A DNA stretch of 6,038 nt from assembly GCA_937907605.1 (NCBI GenBank), contig CALCYI010000005.1, positions 1-6,038 of the forward strand, given 5' to 3'. Source of the DNA: an uncultured Clostridia bacterium (lineage in GTDB: Bacteria > Bacillota > Clostridia > Oscillospirales > Acutalibacteraceae). The translations under genes were made by a program, and so were the position numbers. Below the pieces are notes generated by a model, which saw only the letters and a program-made list of their open reading frames with translations, was not told where the DNA came from and did not search any database. Every line of letters starts with the position of its first letter. Positions within the stretch are counted from its first letter, which is position 1. Positions 1 to 5,957 of the stretch are shown here, in pieces.

Positions 1-1125
1 AACGCGGTGAATTTTCGCAGCTTTTCCTACTTCATCCTCGATAAGCTGTATCCTTTTAAGTCTTTTATAATTATTCAAAACAATCATAATGATTATTCCC
101 GCAGCGCCGATAGCGGCAATTAACCAGCCTGTTTTATCGTTGACAAGAAAGATAAAAAACGGTTTTTTTACGATATAGCTTTTAGGGCTTTTGTCCTTAT
201 CGATTTTGTAAACGTTATATAAATCAAAGCCGTAGCCAAGTGCGTTTGCAGTTTTTACATCTTCGTCGTGAAGCTCCTGCCAATGCTCGCGCTCGTCAAG
301 GTAGCCTGCTTCGTCAACGGGAAGAATTTTAATATACGAGCCGTCAATTGCGTTATAAAAATAACAGTCGTTAATATAGTCAAGAACAAGCTTTTCATCA
401 TCTGCATAAAAATACGGCATACCTCTGTCACGGCGGTTCGGCGTGGATACCGCCCATAAAAAATTGCCGTTAAGATCGTAAGTATTAACCGCACATGCTT
501 CCTCATAAAACACATAGATACGGTCCGTTTCGGTATTAATTTTTACCGTGTCAATCGTGTCCGAGGTTTTAACCTCGGGTATTATTTTAGTATATTCGTC
601 GTTATCGTTTACAACGAAAGCTTCGTGGCATACGAATGAGCAAGCAATTCCGAGAATAAACAGCACGGAAAATATGAGTACTAAAGCTCTTGCATTATTT
701 TGATTTTTAAAACCGCTGACATCAACATTAATAAAATCCAAAGCAGTATCGCCGTTATCCTCAGAGTTAAGGCGTTCCCAATAATAATCCGTATCAAAGC
801 TGCCGTCCGTAACATTATTATCTTTCAGCTCGGCAAAAAGGTCTATGGTTTTGCTGACGTTATCAAGCTTATCGGTCATTTCCGATATACTTCTTTCAGA
901 AGCCTCAAGCAAGGATATATCCCCGGCAAGCACCTTTTTAATATCCGGAATTGATATACCGAGTCTGCGGTATACGATAATCTTTTTTAAAAGCGCGGCA
1001 TCCTCCTCGGAATAATCGCGGTAACCGTTTTCACTTCTTTCGGGGCTCAGCAAGCCCTCACTTTCATAAAAGCGGATATTTGCACGCTTAATACCAAATC
1101 TTTTTTCAAGCTCGTTAATCTTCAT
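1..1125 (-). CDS. Membrane-tethered MerR-family transcriptional regulator (3' end off the window)
   Basis: The frame is open from an ATG at 1125 to base 1, giving 375 residues without a stop, so the C-terminus is missing. Two in-frame TGA codons lie just upstream of the ATG and fix the start; the SD is GGGTGAT at 1131-1137. Residues 2-70 are a clear MerR winged helix-turn-helix (INELEKRFGIKRANIRFYES, then GYRDYSEEDAALL as the wing and next helix). Residues 72-100 form the usual dimerisation helix. The acidic linker 101-140 leads into a membrane segment at about 146-165. Residues 166-331 should lie outside the membrane and include two blade-like beta stretches (IYVFYEEACAVNTYDLNGNF; LVLDYINDCYFYNAIDGSYI) resembling PQQ/NHL-type repeats. 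A second membrane segment spans 332-350, followed by the basic stretch NNYKRLKR, consistent with a cytoplasmic tail. Seen: domains and membrane segments. Inferred: a one-component transmembrane sensor-regulator. The ligand is unknown. Ordinary MerR proteins are soluble and carry a C-terminal effector domain. Confidence 0.85.
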   Translation of the reverse strand, partial: MKINELEKRFGIKRANIRFYESEGLLSPERSENGYRDYSEEDAALLKKIIVYRRLGISIPDIKKVLAGDISLLEASERSISEMTDKLDNVSKTIDLFAELKDNNVTDGSFDTDYYWERLNSEDNGDTALDFINVDVSGFKNQNNARALVLIFSVLFILGIACSFVCHEAFVVNDNDEYTKIIPEVKTSDTIDTVKINTETDRIYVFYEEACAVNTYDLNGNFLWAVSTPNRRDRGMPYFYADDEKLVLDYINDCYFYNAIDGSYIKILPVDEAGYLDEREHWQELHDEDVKTANALGYGFDLYNVYKIDKDKSPKSYIVKKPFFIFLVNDKTGWLIAAIGAAGIIIMIVLNNYKRLKRIQLIEDEVGKAAKIHRV

Positions 1126-1144
1126 TTTTCATCACCCGCGACAC

Positions 1145-1175
1145 ATTATAAAGTATAAAGTTACTTTAAGGTCAA
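1145..1175 (-). promoter_or_regulatory. MerR-type promoter with 19-bp spacer and internal dyad
   Basis: Read on the minus strand: -35 TTGACC (1175-1170), a 19-bp spacer, then a consensus -10 TATAAT (1150-1145). The spacer holds the inverted repeat TAAAGT-A-ACTTTA (1168-1156), with 6-bp arms and one central base. MerR-family activators are known to bind a dyad inside an overlong 19-20 bp spacer and twist the DNA to align the -35 and -10. This geometry therefore suggests that the regulator just downstream controls its own transcription. The start point should be near 1137-1138, leaving a leader of only about 12 nt. Confidence 0.75.
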
Positions 1176-1186
1176 GTGTTTTCAGT

Positions 1187-1222
1187 AAAAAATATAAAAA
1201 TTCGGACGGTCAATGACCGCCC
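1187..1222 (-). terminator. Intrinsic terminator of the membrane-protein/YcxB-like operon, formed by a GC-rich repeat
   Basis: Nine bases after the YcxB-like stop codon the minus-strand transcript forms GGGCGGUC-AUU-GACCGUCC, an 8-bp stem including one G-U wobble with a 3-nt loop. It is followed by GAA and then a U-rich run (UUUUUAUAUUUUUU, 1200-1187). On the plus strand the wobble becomes an A-C mismatch, so the hairpin favours minus-strand transcripts. The three bases between the stem and the U-run make it somewhat imperfect. It lies upstream of the MerR-like gene's -35 and would insulate that promoter. Confidence 0.65.
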
Positions 1223-1226
1223 CTAC
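1203..1226. repeat. GC-rich intergenic palindromic repeat, copy 1
   Basis: A GC-rich island in AT-rich spacer: CGGACGGTCAA, a palindromic centre (CGGTCA-A-TGACCG, 1207-1219), then CCTAC. The layout CGGRCGGTCAA ... CCTRC recurs at 5977-5999 with almost the same length (24 against 23 bases). It resembles the short palindromic modules scattered between genes in many Clostridia. Membership of a genome-wide repeat family is inferred from two copies and not proven. Confidence 0.4.
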
Positions 1227-1230
1227 AATA

Positions 1231-1731
1231 CTATTTAACTTTTTTGCTGTTGATAAAGGAAACAAAGTCGCCTTCTCCGTAAGTAATTGAGTCCTTTTTT
1301 ATTACAATGCCTGCGGTCTTTGAAATCATTAAAAAGTAATAATTCTTCCTTTCAACAACCTTTTTAATCCTATCATAGCTATATCTTCTGTATCCGTTTG
1401 CGTCGGTATCGTAAATATAGTCCTCGCAGAAGGCGATTTCACTGCTGAGCGTTGCAGGTCCGTAAAGGGCTAATGCGTTTTTATAAAGATTCTTACCGAG
1501 CGATTTCGGATATAAAAGCAATACAACAATCAGCATAATAATAAGAGGAAAATATACTATGGCGTAGTACGGATCGCCTTTTGTGGTTATGGCAATAAAA
1601 ATACCGAGAAATGCAATTAAAACCGCGTAAACAATAATAATCATTTTATAAGCAGGCGACGCCTTTGCAAAAGCAATATAATCCTCTTGTGAAAGCGTTT
1701 CGTTAAATTTAAAATATAGCTTTTCTTCCAT
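1231..1731 (-). CDS. YcxB-like family membrane protein
   Basis: The protein has 166 residues. A short N-terminal cytoplasmic stretch contains LSQEDYIAF, a form common at the start of YcxB-like proteins. A two-helix membrane hairpin follows (about 29-50 and 57-75), then a soluble C-terminal domain (about 85-166). The pattern YSYDRIKKVVERKNYYFLMI followed by GIVIKKDSI and a GDFVSFI ending fits the YcxB-like domain, whose function is unknown. The start is set by SD AAAGGAG seven bases upstream. The ATG shares one base with the stop codon of the upstream gene (TAATG), so the two are probably translationally coupled. The stop is TAG, nine bases before a terminator hairpin. Family assignment is by motif recognition; no biochemical role can be given. 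Confidence 0.75.
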   Translation of the reverse strand: MEEKLYFKFNETLSQEDYIAFAKASPAYKMIIIVYAVLIAFLGIFIAITTKGDPYYAIVYFPLIIMLIVVLLLYPKSLGKNLYKNALALYGPATLSSEIAFCEDYIYDTDANGYRRYSYDRIKKVVERKNYYFLMISKTAGIVIKKDSITYGEGDFVSFINSKKVK

Positions 1732-2696
1732 TATTTTTCTCCTTTATTGAGTTCGGGAATGTAGTCGTATACTTTAAGGCAGCGGTAAACGAGATAAAAT
1801 GCAAGTATTTCGGCAGCTAACAAAACTAAGCCTGCTAACATTGGGAGCAGTAATTGCTTATATATATCTAAGACAGCGTTCATATCAAGCTCATAAATAT
1901 TATCCAATATTGTATCTAATTGCGAAGCAAGATTTAAGACAGCTTCGCTCATTTTTAACGTAAAGTAGTTAAATGCAACTGAGGCGAGAGATATCACGGA
2001 TGAAGCTGTAATAATTATCGGATGAAACAGCCTTCTTGTATTAGAGTCAATATTCTTAAATGCAGATTTAAATAGCAGAATCAGCAAGCCGTAGTAAGCA
2101 ATATCGTATATAAATGAACTGAAATCGGGAGAATCCGATGCACGCTCGTTTAAAACAAACGGAAGTACGGCGGTAGTTATTGACATAATTAATGACGCAA
2201 TCAATAATGCTACGAAAGAAAACCACCACTTATTCCTGAGTCTGTATTCAGGCGGGAATACAAGGGTATGCTTTCCGGCATAAAGCTCTGCATAACTCCC
2301 CGACCATTTAACTAAATATAAGAGTCCGAAAAGCAGCGCAGCCGTGCTTGAAATTGCAGAATAAATCTCATAATAATACCACGGGAGGCTATCGGGAAGT
2401 AAGCCGGAGAAAGAATTAATTATCGTACCAATAGCAACGTTAACTCCGTATGGCAATATAGCAAAAGGAAGTAACTTAAGCTTATCCGCCTTGCTTTCTT
2501 CGGCGCTCAGTCTTTTCCAAAGGATAAAGAACGCAGCAATTATCAGAGCAGCCCACACAAAACCAATAATCCCGCTTACAGTGATATTTTCGGATTTAAA
2601 ATACGATGCCGCAGAGCCAAGCGTAATATCAAAAATCCACAAAATAATAACAAAGCATTTTGTATGGTACATAAACTTTGATTTATAATCGGTCAT
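1731..2696 (-). CDS. Polytopic membrane protein of unknown function
   Basis: I do not recognise this family. The 321-residue protein has about eight predicted membrane segments: roughly 12-31, 41-60, 75-97, 109-130, 158-181, 197-213, 225-245 and 281-305. There is no signal peptide, ATP-binding motif or obvious catalytic motif. A loop at about 150-157 (EYRLRNKW) is basic and probably cytoplasmic. Residues 247-280 form an amphipathic, Leu- and Asp-rich stretch between the last two membrane segments (for example LNLASQLDTILDNIYELDMN) that could lie outside the bilayer. The start ATG is supported by SD AGAGGTGAT (2700-2708) and a close upstream promoter. It is the first gene of a two-gene unit and overlaps the YcxB-like gene by one base, so the products may work together. 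It could be a permease-like or envelope-stress membrane protein, but nothing in the sequence decides this. Confidence 0.8.
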   Translation of the reverse strand: MTDYKSKFMYHTKCFVIILWIFDITLGSAASYFKSENITVSGIIGFVWAALIIAAFFILWKRLSAEESKADKLKLLPFAILPYGVNVAIGTIINSFSGLLPDSLPWYYYEIYSAISSTAALLFGLLYLVKWSGSYAELYAGKHTLVFPPEYRLRNKWWFSFVALLIASLIMSITTAVLPFVLNERASDSPDFSSFIYDIAYYGLLILLFKSAFKNIDSNTRRLFHPIIITASSVISLASVAFNYFTLKMSEAVLNLASQLDTILDNIYELDMNAVLDIYKQLLLPMLAGLVLLAAEILAFYLVYRCLKVYDYIPELNKGEK

Positions 2697-2699
2697 ATA

Positions 2700-2742
2700 A
2701 TCACCTCTGCGTAATTATAACACAACTAAGTAATAATGTCTA
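2700..2742 (-). promoter_or_regulatory. Sigma-A promoter and SD for the two-gene membrane operon
   Basis: Minus strand: -35 TAGACA (2742-2737, one mismatch to consensus), 17-bp spacer, -10 TATAAT (2719-2714). The expected start point near 2707 falls within the SD AGAGGTGAT (2708-2700), so the leader would be only about 11 nt with the SD at its 5' end. No inverted repeat is seen in the spacer, and the spacing is the ordinary 17 bp, unlike the MerR-type promoter. The -35 touches the T-run of the groEL terminator. Confidence 0.7.
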
Positions 2743-2771
2743 TAAAAATAACGGGGCGATTAAGCCCCGTT
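2742..2771 (-). terminator. Intrinsic terminator of groES-groEL
   Basis: Beginning 12 bases after the groEL stop, the minus-strand transcript forms an 8-bp GC-rich stem, AACGGGGC (2771-2764) with GCCCCGUU (2757-2750). The loop is six bases, and AUUUUUA follows directly. This is a textbook intrinsic terminator and it separates the chaperonin operon from the next promoter, with which it is contiguous. Confidence 0.9.
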
Positions 2772-2782
2772 AAGCTGTTTTG

Positions 2783-4420
2783 TTAATACATTCCGCCCTG
2801 TGACGCGGCTGCCATAGCGGCTGCCTGCGCTGCATCGGCAGCGGGGTCCTTGATATCTGTTACAAGGCTTTCGGTAGTGAGCACCATAGCAGCAACGGAG
2901 GCTGCGTTCTGGAGCGCGCTTCTTGTTACCTTTGCAGGATCAACGATACCTGCCTCGAACATATCGGCATACTCGTTAGCCGCGAAGTCAAAGCCGTAGC
3001 CGTTTTCGCTGTTCTTAATTCTGTCAACGATAACCGAGCCCTCAAGCCCTGCGTTAGCGGCAATTTGTCTTAACGGCTCCTCAAGCGCCTTTAAAACGAT
3101 TTGTACGCCCGTCTTGTAATCTGCGTTATCCGTATCCAAAAGAGCCTCTACGGCGGGAATAGCGTTAATAAGAGCAACGCCGCCGCCCGCTACAATACCC
3201 TCTTCAACCGCAGCCTTAGTAGCGGCGAGAGCATCCTCAATTCTGAGCTTCTTTTCTTTCATTTCGGTTTCGGTTGCTGCGCCGACCTTAACTACTGCAA
3301 CACCGCCCGCCATCTTTGCAAGCCTCTCGTGAAGCTTCTCTCTGTCAAAATCAGAGGTTGAATTCTCAATAGCAGTCCTAATTTGTGCAACTCTTGACTT
3401 AATATCCTCGCTGTTTCCTGCGCCGTCAACGATAATCGTATTTTCCTTAGTAACCTTGACCTGACGCGCATTACCGAGCATATCAATAGTTGTGTCCTTA
3501 AGCTCTAAGCCGAGGTCCGAGGTAACAACCGTACCGCCTGAAAGAACTGCGATATCCTGGAGCATATCCTTTCTTCTGTCGCCAAAGCCGGGAGCCTTGA
3601 CTGCAACGCAGGTAAAGGTACCGCGGAGCTTATTGAGAAGAATCGTCTGGAGGGCTTCGCCCTCGACGTCCTCAGCAACTATAACGAGCTTTTTGCCCAT
3701 CTTAAGAACAGTCTCAAGGAGAGGAAGAATATCCTGAATTACGCTGATTTTCTTATCGGTGATAAGGAGCATAGCGTCGTCGATTACAGCCTCCATCTTA
3801 TCGGTATCGGTTACCATATAAGGCGAGATATAGCCGCGGTCGAACTGCATACCCTCAACAACCTCGCAGGTCGTATCGGCGGTTTTGCTTTCCTCAATAG
3901 TAATAACGCCGTCGGCGCTTACCTTATCCATAGCCTCTGCAATAAGAGAGCCTATATATTCGTCGGACGCGGAAACAGTCGCAACCCTTGCGATATCGTC
4001 GTTATCCTTAACGGCAACGCTCTTGCTCTTCACCGCGTCAACAGCGGCATTAACGGCAGCCTCAATACCCTTTTTAACAACCATCGGGTTTGCGCCGGCG
4101 GCAACGTTCTTCATACCCTCTCTTACGAGAGCCTGAGCGAGAAGAGTAGCGGTGGTCGTGCCGTCGCCCGCGTCGTCGTTAGTCTTGGACGAAACCTCTT
4201 TTACTAGCTGAGCGCCCATATTTTCAAACGCGTCCTCAAGCTCAATTTCCTTGGCGATTGTTACGCCGTCGTTAGTGATAAGCGGTGAGCCGTACTTTTT
4301 ATCAAGCACTACGTTACGTCCCTTGGGACCAAGCGTAATCTTAACGGTATTTGCAAGCTTATCTATACCCGACTGGAGCGCCTTCCTTGCGCTCTCGCCG
4401 TAAATAATATCCTTTGCCAT
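2783..4420 (-). CDS. groEL: Chaperonin GroEL (Hsp60/Cpn60)
   Basis: Full-length 545-residue type I chaperonin, which assembles into double seven-membered rings in the cytosol and folds proteins in an ATP-driven cycle with GroES. Seen: the equatorial ATP-binding segments TLGPKGRNVVLD (29-40) and DAGDGTTTATLLA (83-95), including Asp86, equivalent to E. coli Asp87. Asp396 is equivalent to E. coli Asp398, and the family signature AAVEEGIVAGGG is at 403-414. The apical domain at about 190-375 contains GYISPYMVTD and KAPGFGDRR. The tail is Ala/Met-rich and ends in a single GGMY, without the multiple GGM repeats of E. coli. The start follows SD AGGAGG (4429-4434), which sits directly after the groES stop; the gap between the genes is 15 bases. 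It is co-transcribed with groES from the CIRCE-controlled promoter. No frameshift or missing key residue was seen. Confidence 0.99.
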   Translation of the reverse strand: MAKDIIYGESARKALQSGIDKLANTVKITLGPKGRNVVLDKKYGSPLITNDGVTIAKEIELEDAFENMGAQLVKEVSSKTNDDAGDGTTTATLLAQALVREGMKNVAAGANPMVVKKGIEAAVNAAVDAVKSKSVAVKDNDDIARVATVSASDEYIGSLIAEAMDKVSADGVITIEESKTADTTCEVVEGMQFDRGYISPYMVTDTDKMEAVIDDAMLLITDKKISVIQDILPLLETVLKMGKKLVIVAEDVEGEALQTILLNKLRGTFTCVAVKAPGFGDRRKDMLQDIAVLSGGTVVTSDLGLELKDTTIDMLGNARQVKVTKENTIIVDGAGNSEDIKSRVAQIRTAIENSTSDFDREKLHERLAKMAGGVAVVKVGAATETEMKEKKLRIEDALAATKAAVEEGIVAGGGVALINAIPAVEALLDTDNADYKTGVQIVLKALEEPLRQIAANAGLEGSVIVDRIKNSENGYGFDFAANEYADMFEAGIVDPAKVTRSALQNAASVAAMVLTTESLVTDIKDPAADAAQAAAMAAASQGGMY

Positions 4421-4428
4421 AATATGCG

Positions 4429-4434
4429 CCTCCT
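4429..4434 (-). promoter_or_regulatory. groEL ribosome binding site
   Basis: AGGAGG lies eight bases upstream of the groEL ATG, in the 15-base gap that begins immediately after the groES stop. A full-consensus SD fits the high and coordinated expression expected of groEL. Confidence 0.85.
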
Positions 4435-4435
4435 G

Positions 4436-4708
4436 TTACTCTACTACTGCGAGAATGTCCTTAAGCTCGGCAATCGTATATTCAACGCCGTCAAGCTTAA
4501 CCTGCGTTCCCGAATACTTACCGATAATAACCTTATCGCCTACTGAAACAGTCATCGGGTTTTCGTCCGTGCCGGGACCTACCGCAACAACCTCGGATAC
4601 CTCCGGCTTTTCCTGCGCGGAGGAAGCGAGAATAAGTCCGCCCGCCGTCGTTTCCTCAGCCTCTGTCTGTTTAAGCAGAACTCTGTCTGCAAGCGGTTTA
4701 ATCGTCAT
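4436..4708 (-). CDS. groES: Co-chaperonin GroES (Cpn10)
   Basis: The 90-residue co-chaperonin forms a seven-membered lid over the GroEL cavity. Seen: the N-terminal strand MTIKPLADRVLLK; the mobile loop at about 16-32, whose GGLIL carries the hydrophobic tripeptide (Leu25-Ile26-Leu27) that docks on the GroEL apical domain; EKPEVSEVVAVGPG; and the conserved end YSGTQVKLDGVEYTI ... DILAVVE. It is shorter than the usual 94-97 residues because the roof loop (44-58, GPGTDENPMTVSVGD) is about five residues shorter than in E. coli or B. subtilis GroES. The start is supported by SD GAGGTGAT (4713-4720). It is the first gene of the groESL operon, and its leader carries CIRCE. Confidence 0.98.
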   Translation of the reverse strand: MTIKPLADRVLLKQTEAEETTAGGLILASSAQEKPEVSEVVAVGPGTDENPMTVSVGDKVIIGKYSGTQVKLDGVEYTIAELKDILAVVE

Positions 4709-4741
4709 TTATATCACCTCGTAAAATTATTTTTCTTCGAA

Positions 4742-4768
4742 TTAGCACTCTCTTTGCCCGAGTGCTAA
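4742..4768. promoter_or_regulatory. CIRCE operator (HrcA binding site)
   Basis: A perfect inverted repeat, TTAGCACTC-N9-GAGTGCTAA, identical to the CIRCE consensus. CIRCE is bound by the repressor HrcA, whose activity depends on GroEL, giving feedback control of heat-shock chaperonin expression. It begins at or next to the expected transcription start, so it would lie in the first part of the roughly 59-nt groES leader, as in other Firmicutes. hrcA itself is not in the window. Confidence 0.98.
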
Positions 4769-4773
4769 TATAT

Positions 4774-4801
4774 ATTTTAGCAAGAATTTTCCATTTGTCA
4801 A
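4774..4801 (-). promoter_or_regulatory. Sigma-A promoter of groES-groEL
   Basis: Minus strand: consensus -35 TTGACA (4801-4796), 16-bp spacer, -10 TAAAAT (4779-4774, one mismatch). The predicted start near 4767 falls at the upstream edge of CIRCE, so HrcA binding would block initiation directly. The neighbouring TATATT further downstream is a less likely -10 because the spacing would be too long. Confidence 0.8.
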
Positions 4802-4841
4802 TAGCATTAACAAATAATTTATAAAATATAACTACATTGTC

Positions 4842-5957
4842 CTATTTAAAGTACATATAGTATTGACACTTAATCATACCGTTATAGAGCTTTCGGCGCT
4901 TATCAGCCTTCCTGCCGAAGCATTTTTCAAACTCCTCGTCAGGTGAAATTATGCCATAAGACCAGCCCTTCTTTGCGATAAATTTTTCGCCCATCACTCT
5001 GTACAGCCGCTCAGCCTCCTTAACGTCAAGCATTCTTTCGCCGTAAGGCGGATTTGTAATCAGCGTTCCCCTATCACTCGTTGGGTTAAAATACTTAATA
5101 TCGGCTTTTTTAACGTTTATGAATTTATCCACTCTCGCTCTTTTGGCATTTTCTGCGGTTAGTTCAATCGCCCTTTCGTCAATATCGCTTCCAAAAGCGA
5201 TAAAATCCGTATCCGTCTTAATTAAATCGTGACAGCGCTCTCGTTCGCTCCTCCAGACGTTTTCGGGAATAAAGCCCCAGCGGTCTACGTCAAAGTTGCG
5301 GTTAATACCCGGGGCAATGTTATTAGCAAGAAGCGCGCCCTCCATAAGCACGGTACCGCTTCCGCAGAAGGGGTCGTACATAGTATGGTAGTGCCTCAGT
5401 CTTGAAAGAGAGCACATAGCCGCAGCGAGAGTTTCCCTAATCGGAGCGTCGTTACCGACGGGACGGTAGCCTCTTTTATGAAGCCCTCTGCCCGAGGTAT
5501 CGAGCATTACGGTAACCTCGTCCTTCATAATCGAGAACTGAACCTGGTGAACGGGTCCCTCCTCCTCAAACCAACTTATACCGTAATCCTCTTTAAGACT
5601 CTCGACTATCGCCTTTTTAATAATCTTCTGGCAGTCGGGCACGGAATGCAGCGCGCTGTTCAGCGAAAAGCCCTTAACGGGAAAGGTGTCCCTTGAGCCT
5701 ATAAACTCGCTCCAAGGCAGAGCCTTAACGCCCTGAAAGAGCTCCTCAAAGGTCACAGCGTTAAAGCGGTCAAGCACGATAAGTATTCTTTCCGAAAACC
5801 TTGACCAGATATTAGCCCTTGCAAGTATCGTTTCGTCGCCCTCAAAGAAAACGCGAGCATTCTCGGCGCGGACATTTTCGGCGCCCATATCCTTTAGCTC
5901 GTCGGAGACAAGCCCTTCAACGCCGAGCAGACAGGGCGCAACCATTAATAGTTTCAT
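4842..5957 (-). CDS. THUMP-domain class I SAM-dependent RNA methyltransferase, RlmL/YpsC type
   Basis: The 371-residue protein is close to the length of B. subtilis YpsC and matches the N-terminal half of E. coli RlmL, which makes N2-methylguanosine at 23S rRNA position 2445 using S-adenosylmethionine. Seen: an N-terminal ferredoxin-like plus THUMP RNA-binding region (about 1-155), the linker motif DTSGRGLHKRGYRP (153-166), and a Rossmann-fold methyltransferase domain. That domain has the SAM-binding motif DPFCGSGT (195-202), acidic motif GSDID (256-260), and catalytic NPPYGER (302-308), the NPPY form typical of exocyclic amino-group methylation. The C-terminus RRKLYNGMIKCQYYMY is family-typical. 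The fused RlmK-like second domain of E. coli RlmL is absent, as usual in Firmicutes. The start ATG has SD GAGGT four bases upstream. The exact target nucleotide is inferred from family membership. No clear terminator follows, so some transcripts may continue into groESL. Confidence 0.9.
   Translation of the reverse strand: MKLLMVAPCLLGVEGLVSDELKDMGAENVRAENARVFFEGDETILARANIWSRFSERILIVLDRFNAVTFEELFQGVKALPWSEFIGSRDTFPVKGFSLNSALHSVPDCQKIIKKAIVESLKEDYGISWFEEEGPVHQVQFSIMKDEVTVMLDTSGRGLHKRGYRPVGNDAPIRETLAAAMCSLSRLRHYHTMYDPFCGSGTVLMEGALLANNIAPGINRNFDVDRWGFIPENVWRSERERCHDLIKTDTDFIAFGSDIDERAIELTAENAKRARVDKFINVKKADIKYFNPTSDRGTLITNPPYGERMLDVKEAERLYRVMGEKFIAKKGWSYGIISPDEEFEKCFGRKADKRRKLYNGMIKCQYYMYFK

Noticed and set aside
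255..515. Minus-strand 86-residue frame at the left of the window
   Set aside because: It lies in another frame of the MerR-like gene, which is open across the whole region and carries recognisable domains.
2700..2742. Control of the membrane operon by the MerR-like protein
   Set aside because: The spacer is an ordinary 17 bp and holds no copy of the TAAAGT-N-ACTTTA dyad, so proximity is the only argument.
3101..4136. Several plus- and minus-strand open frames inside groEL
   Set aside because: All are shadows of the 545-residue groEL frame in strongly biased codons; none has an SD or family match.
4455..4724. Open frame on the plus strand opposite groES
   Set aside because: It is exactly antisense to a certain gene, its Ser/Thr-rich composition comes from the complementary codon pattern, and it matches no family.
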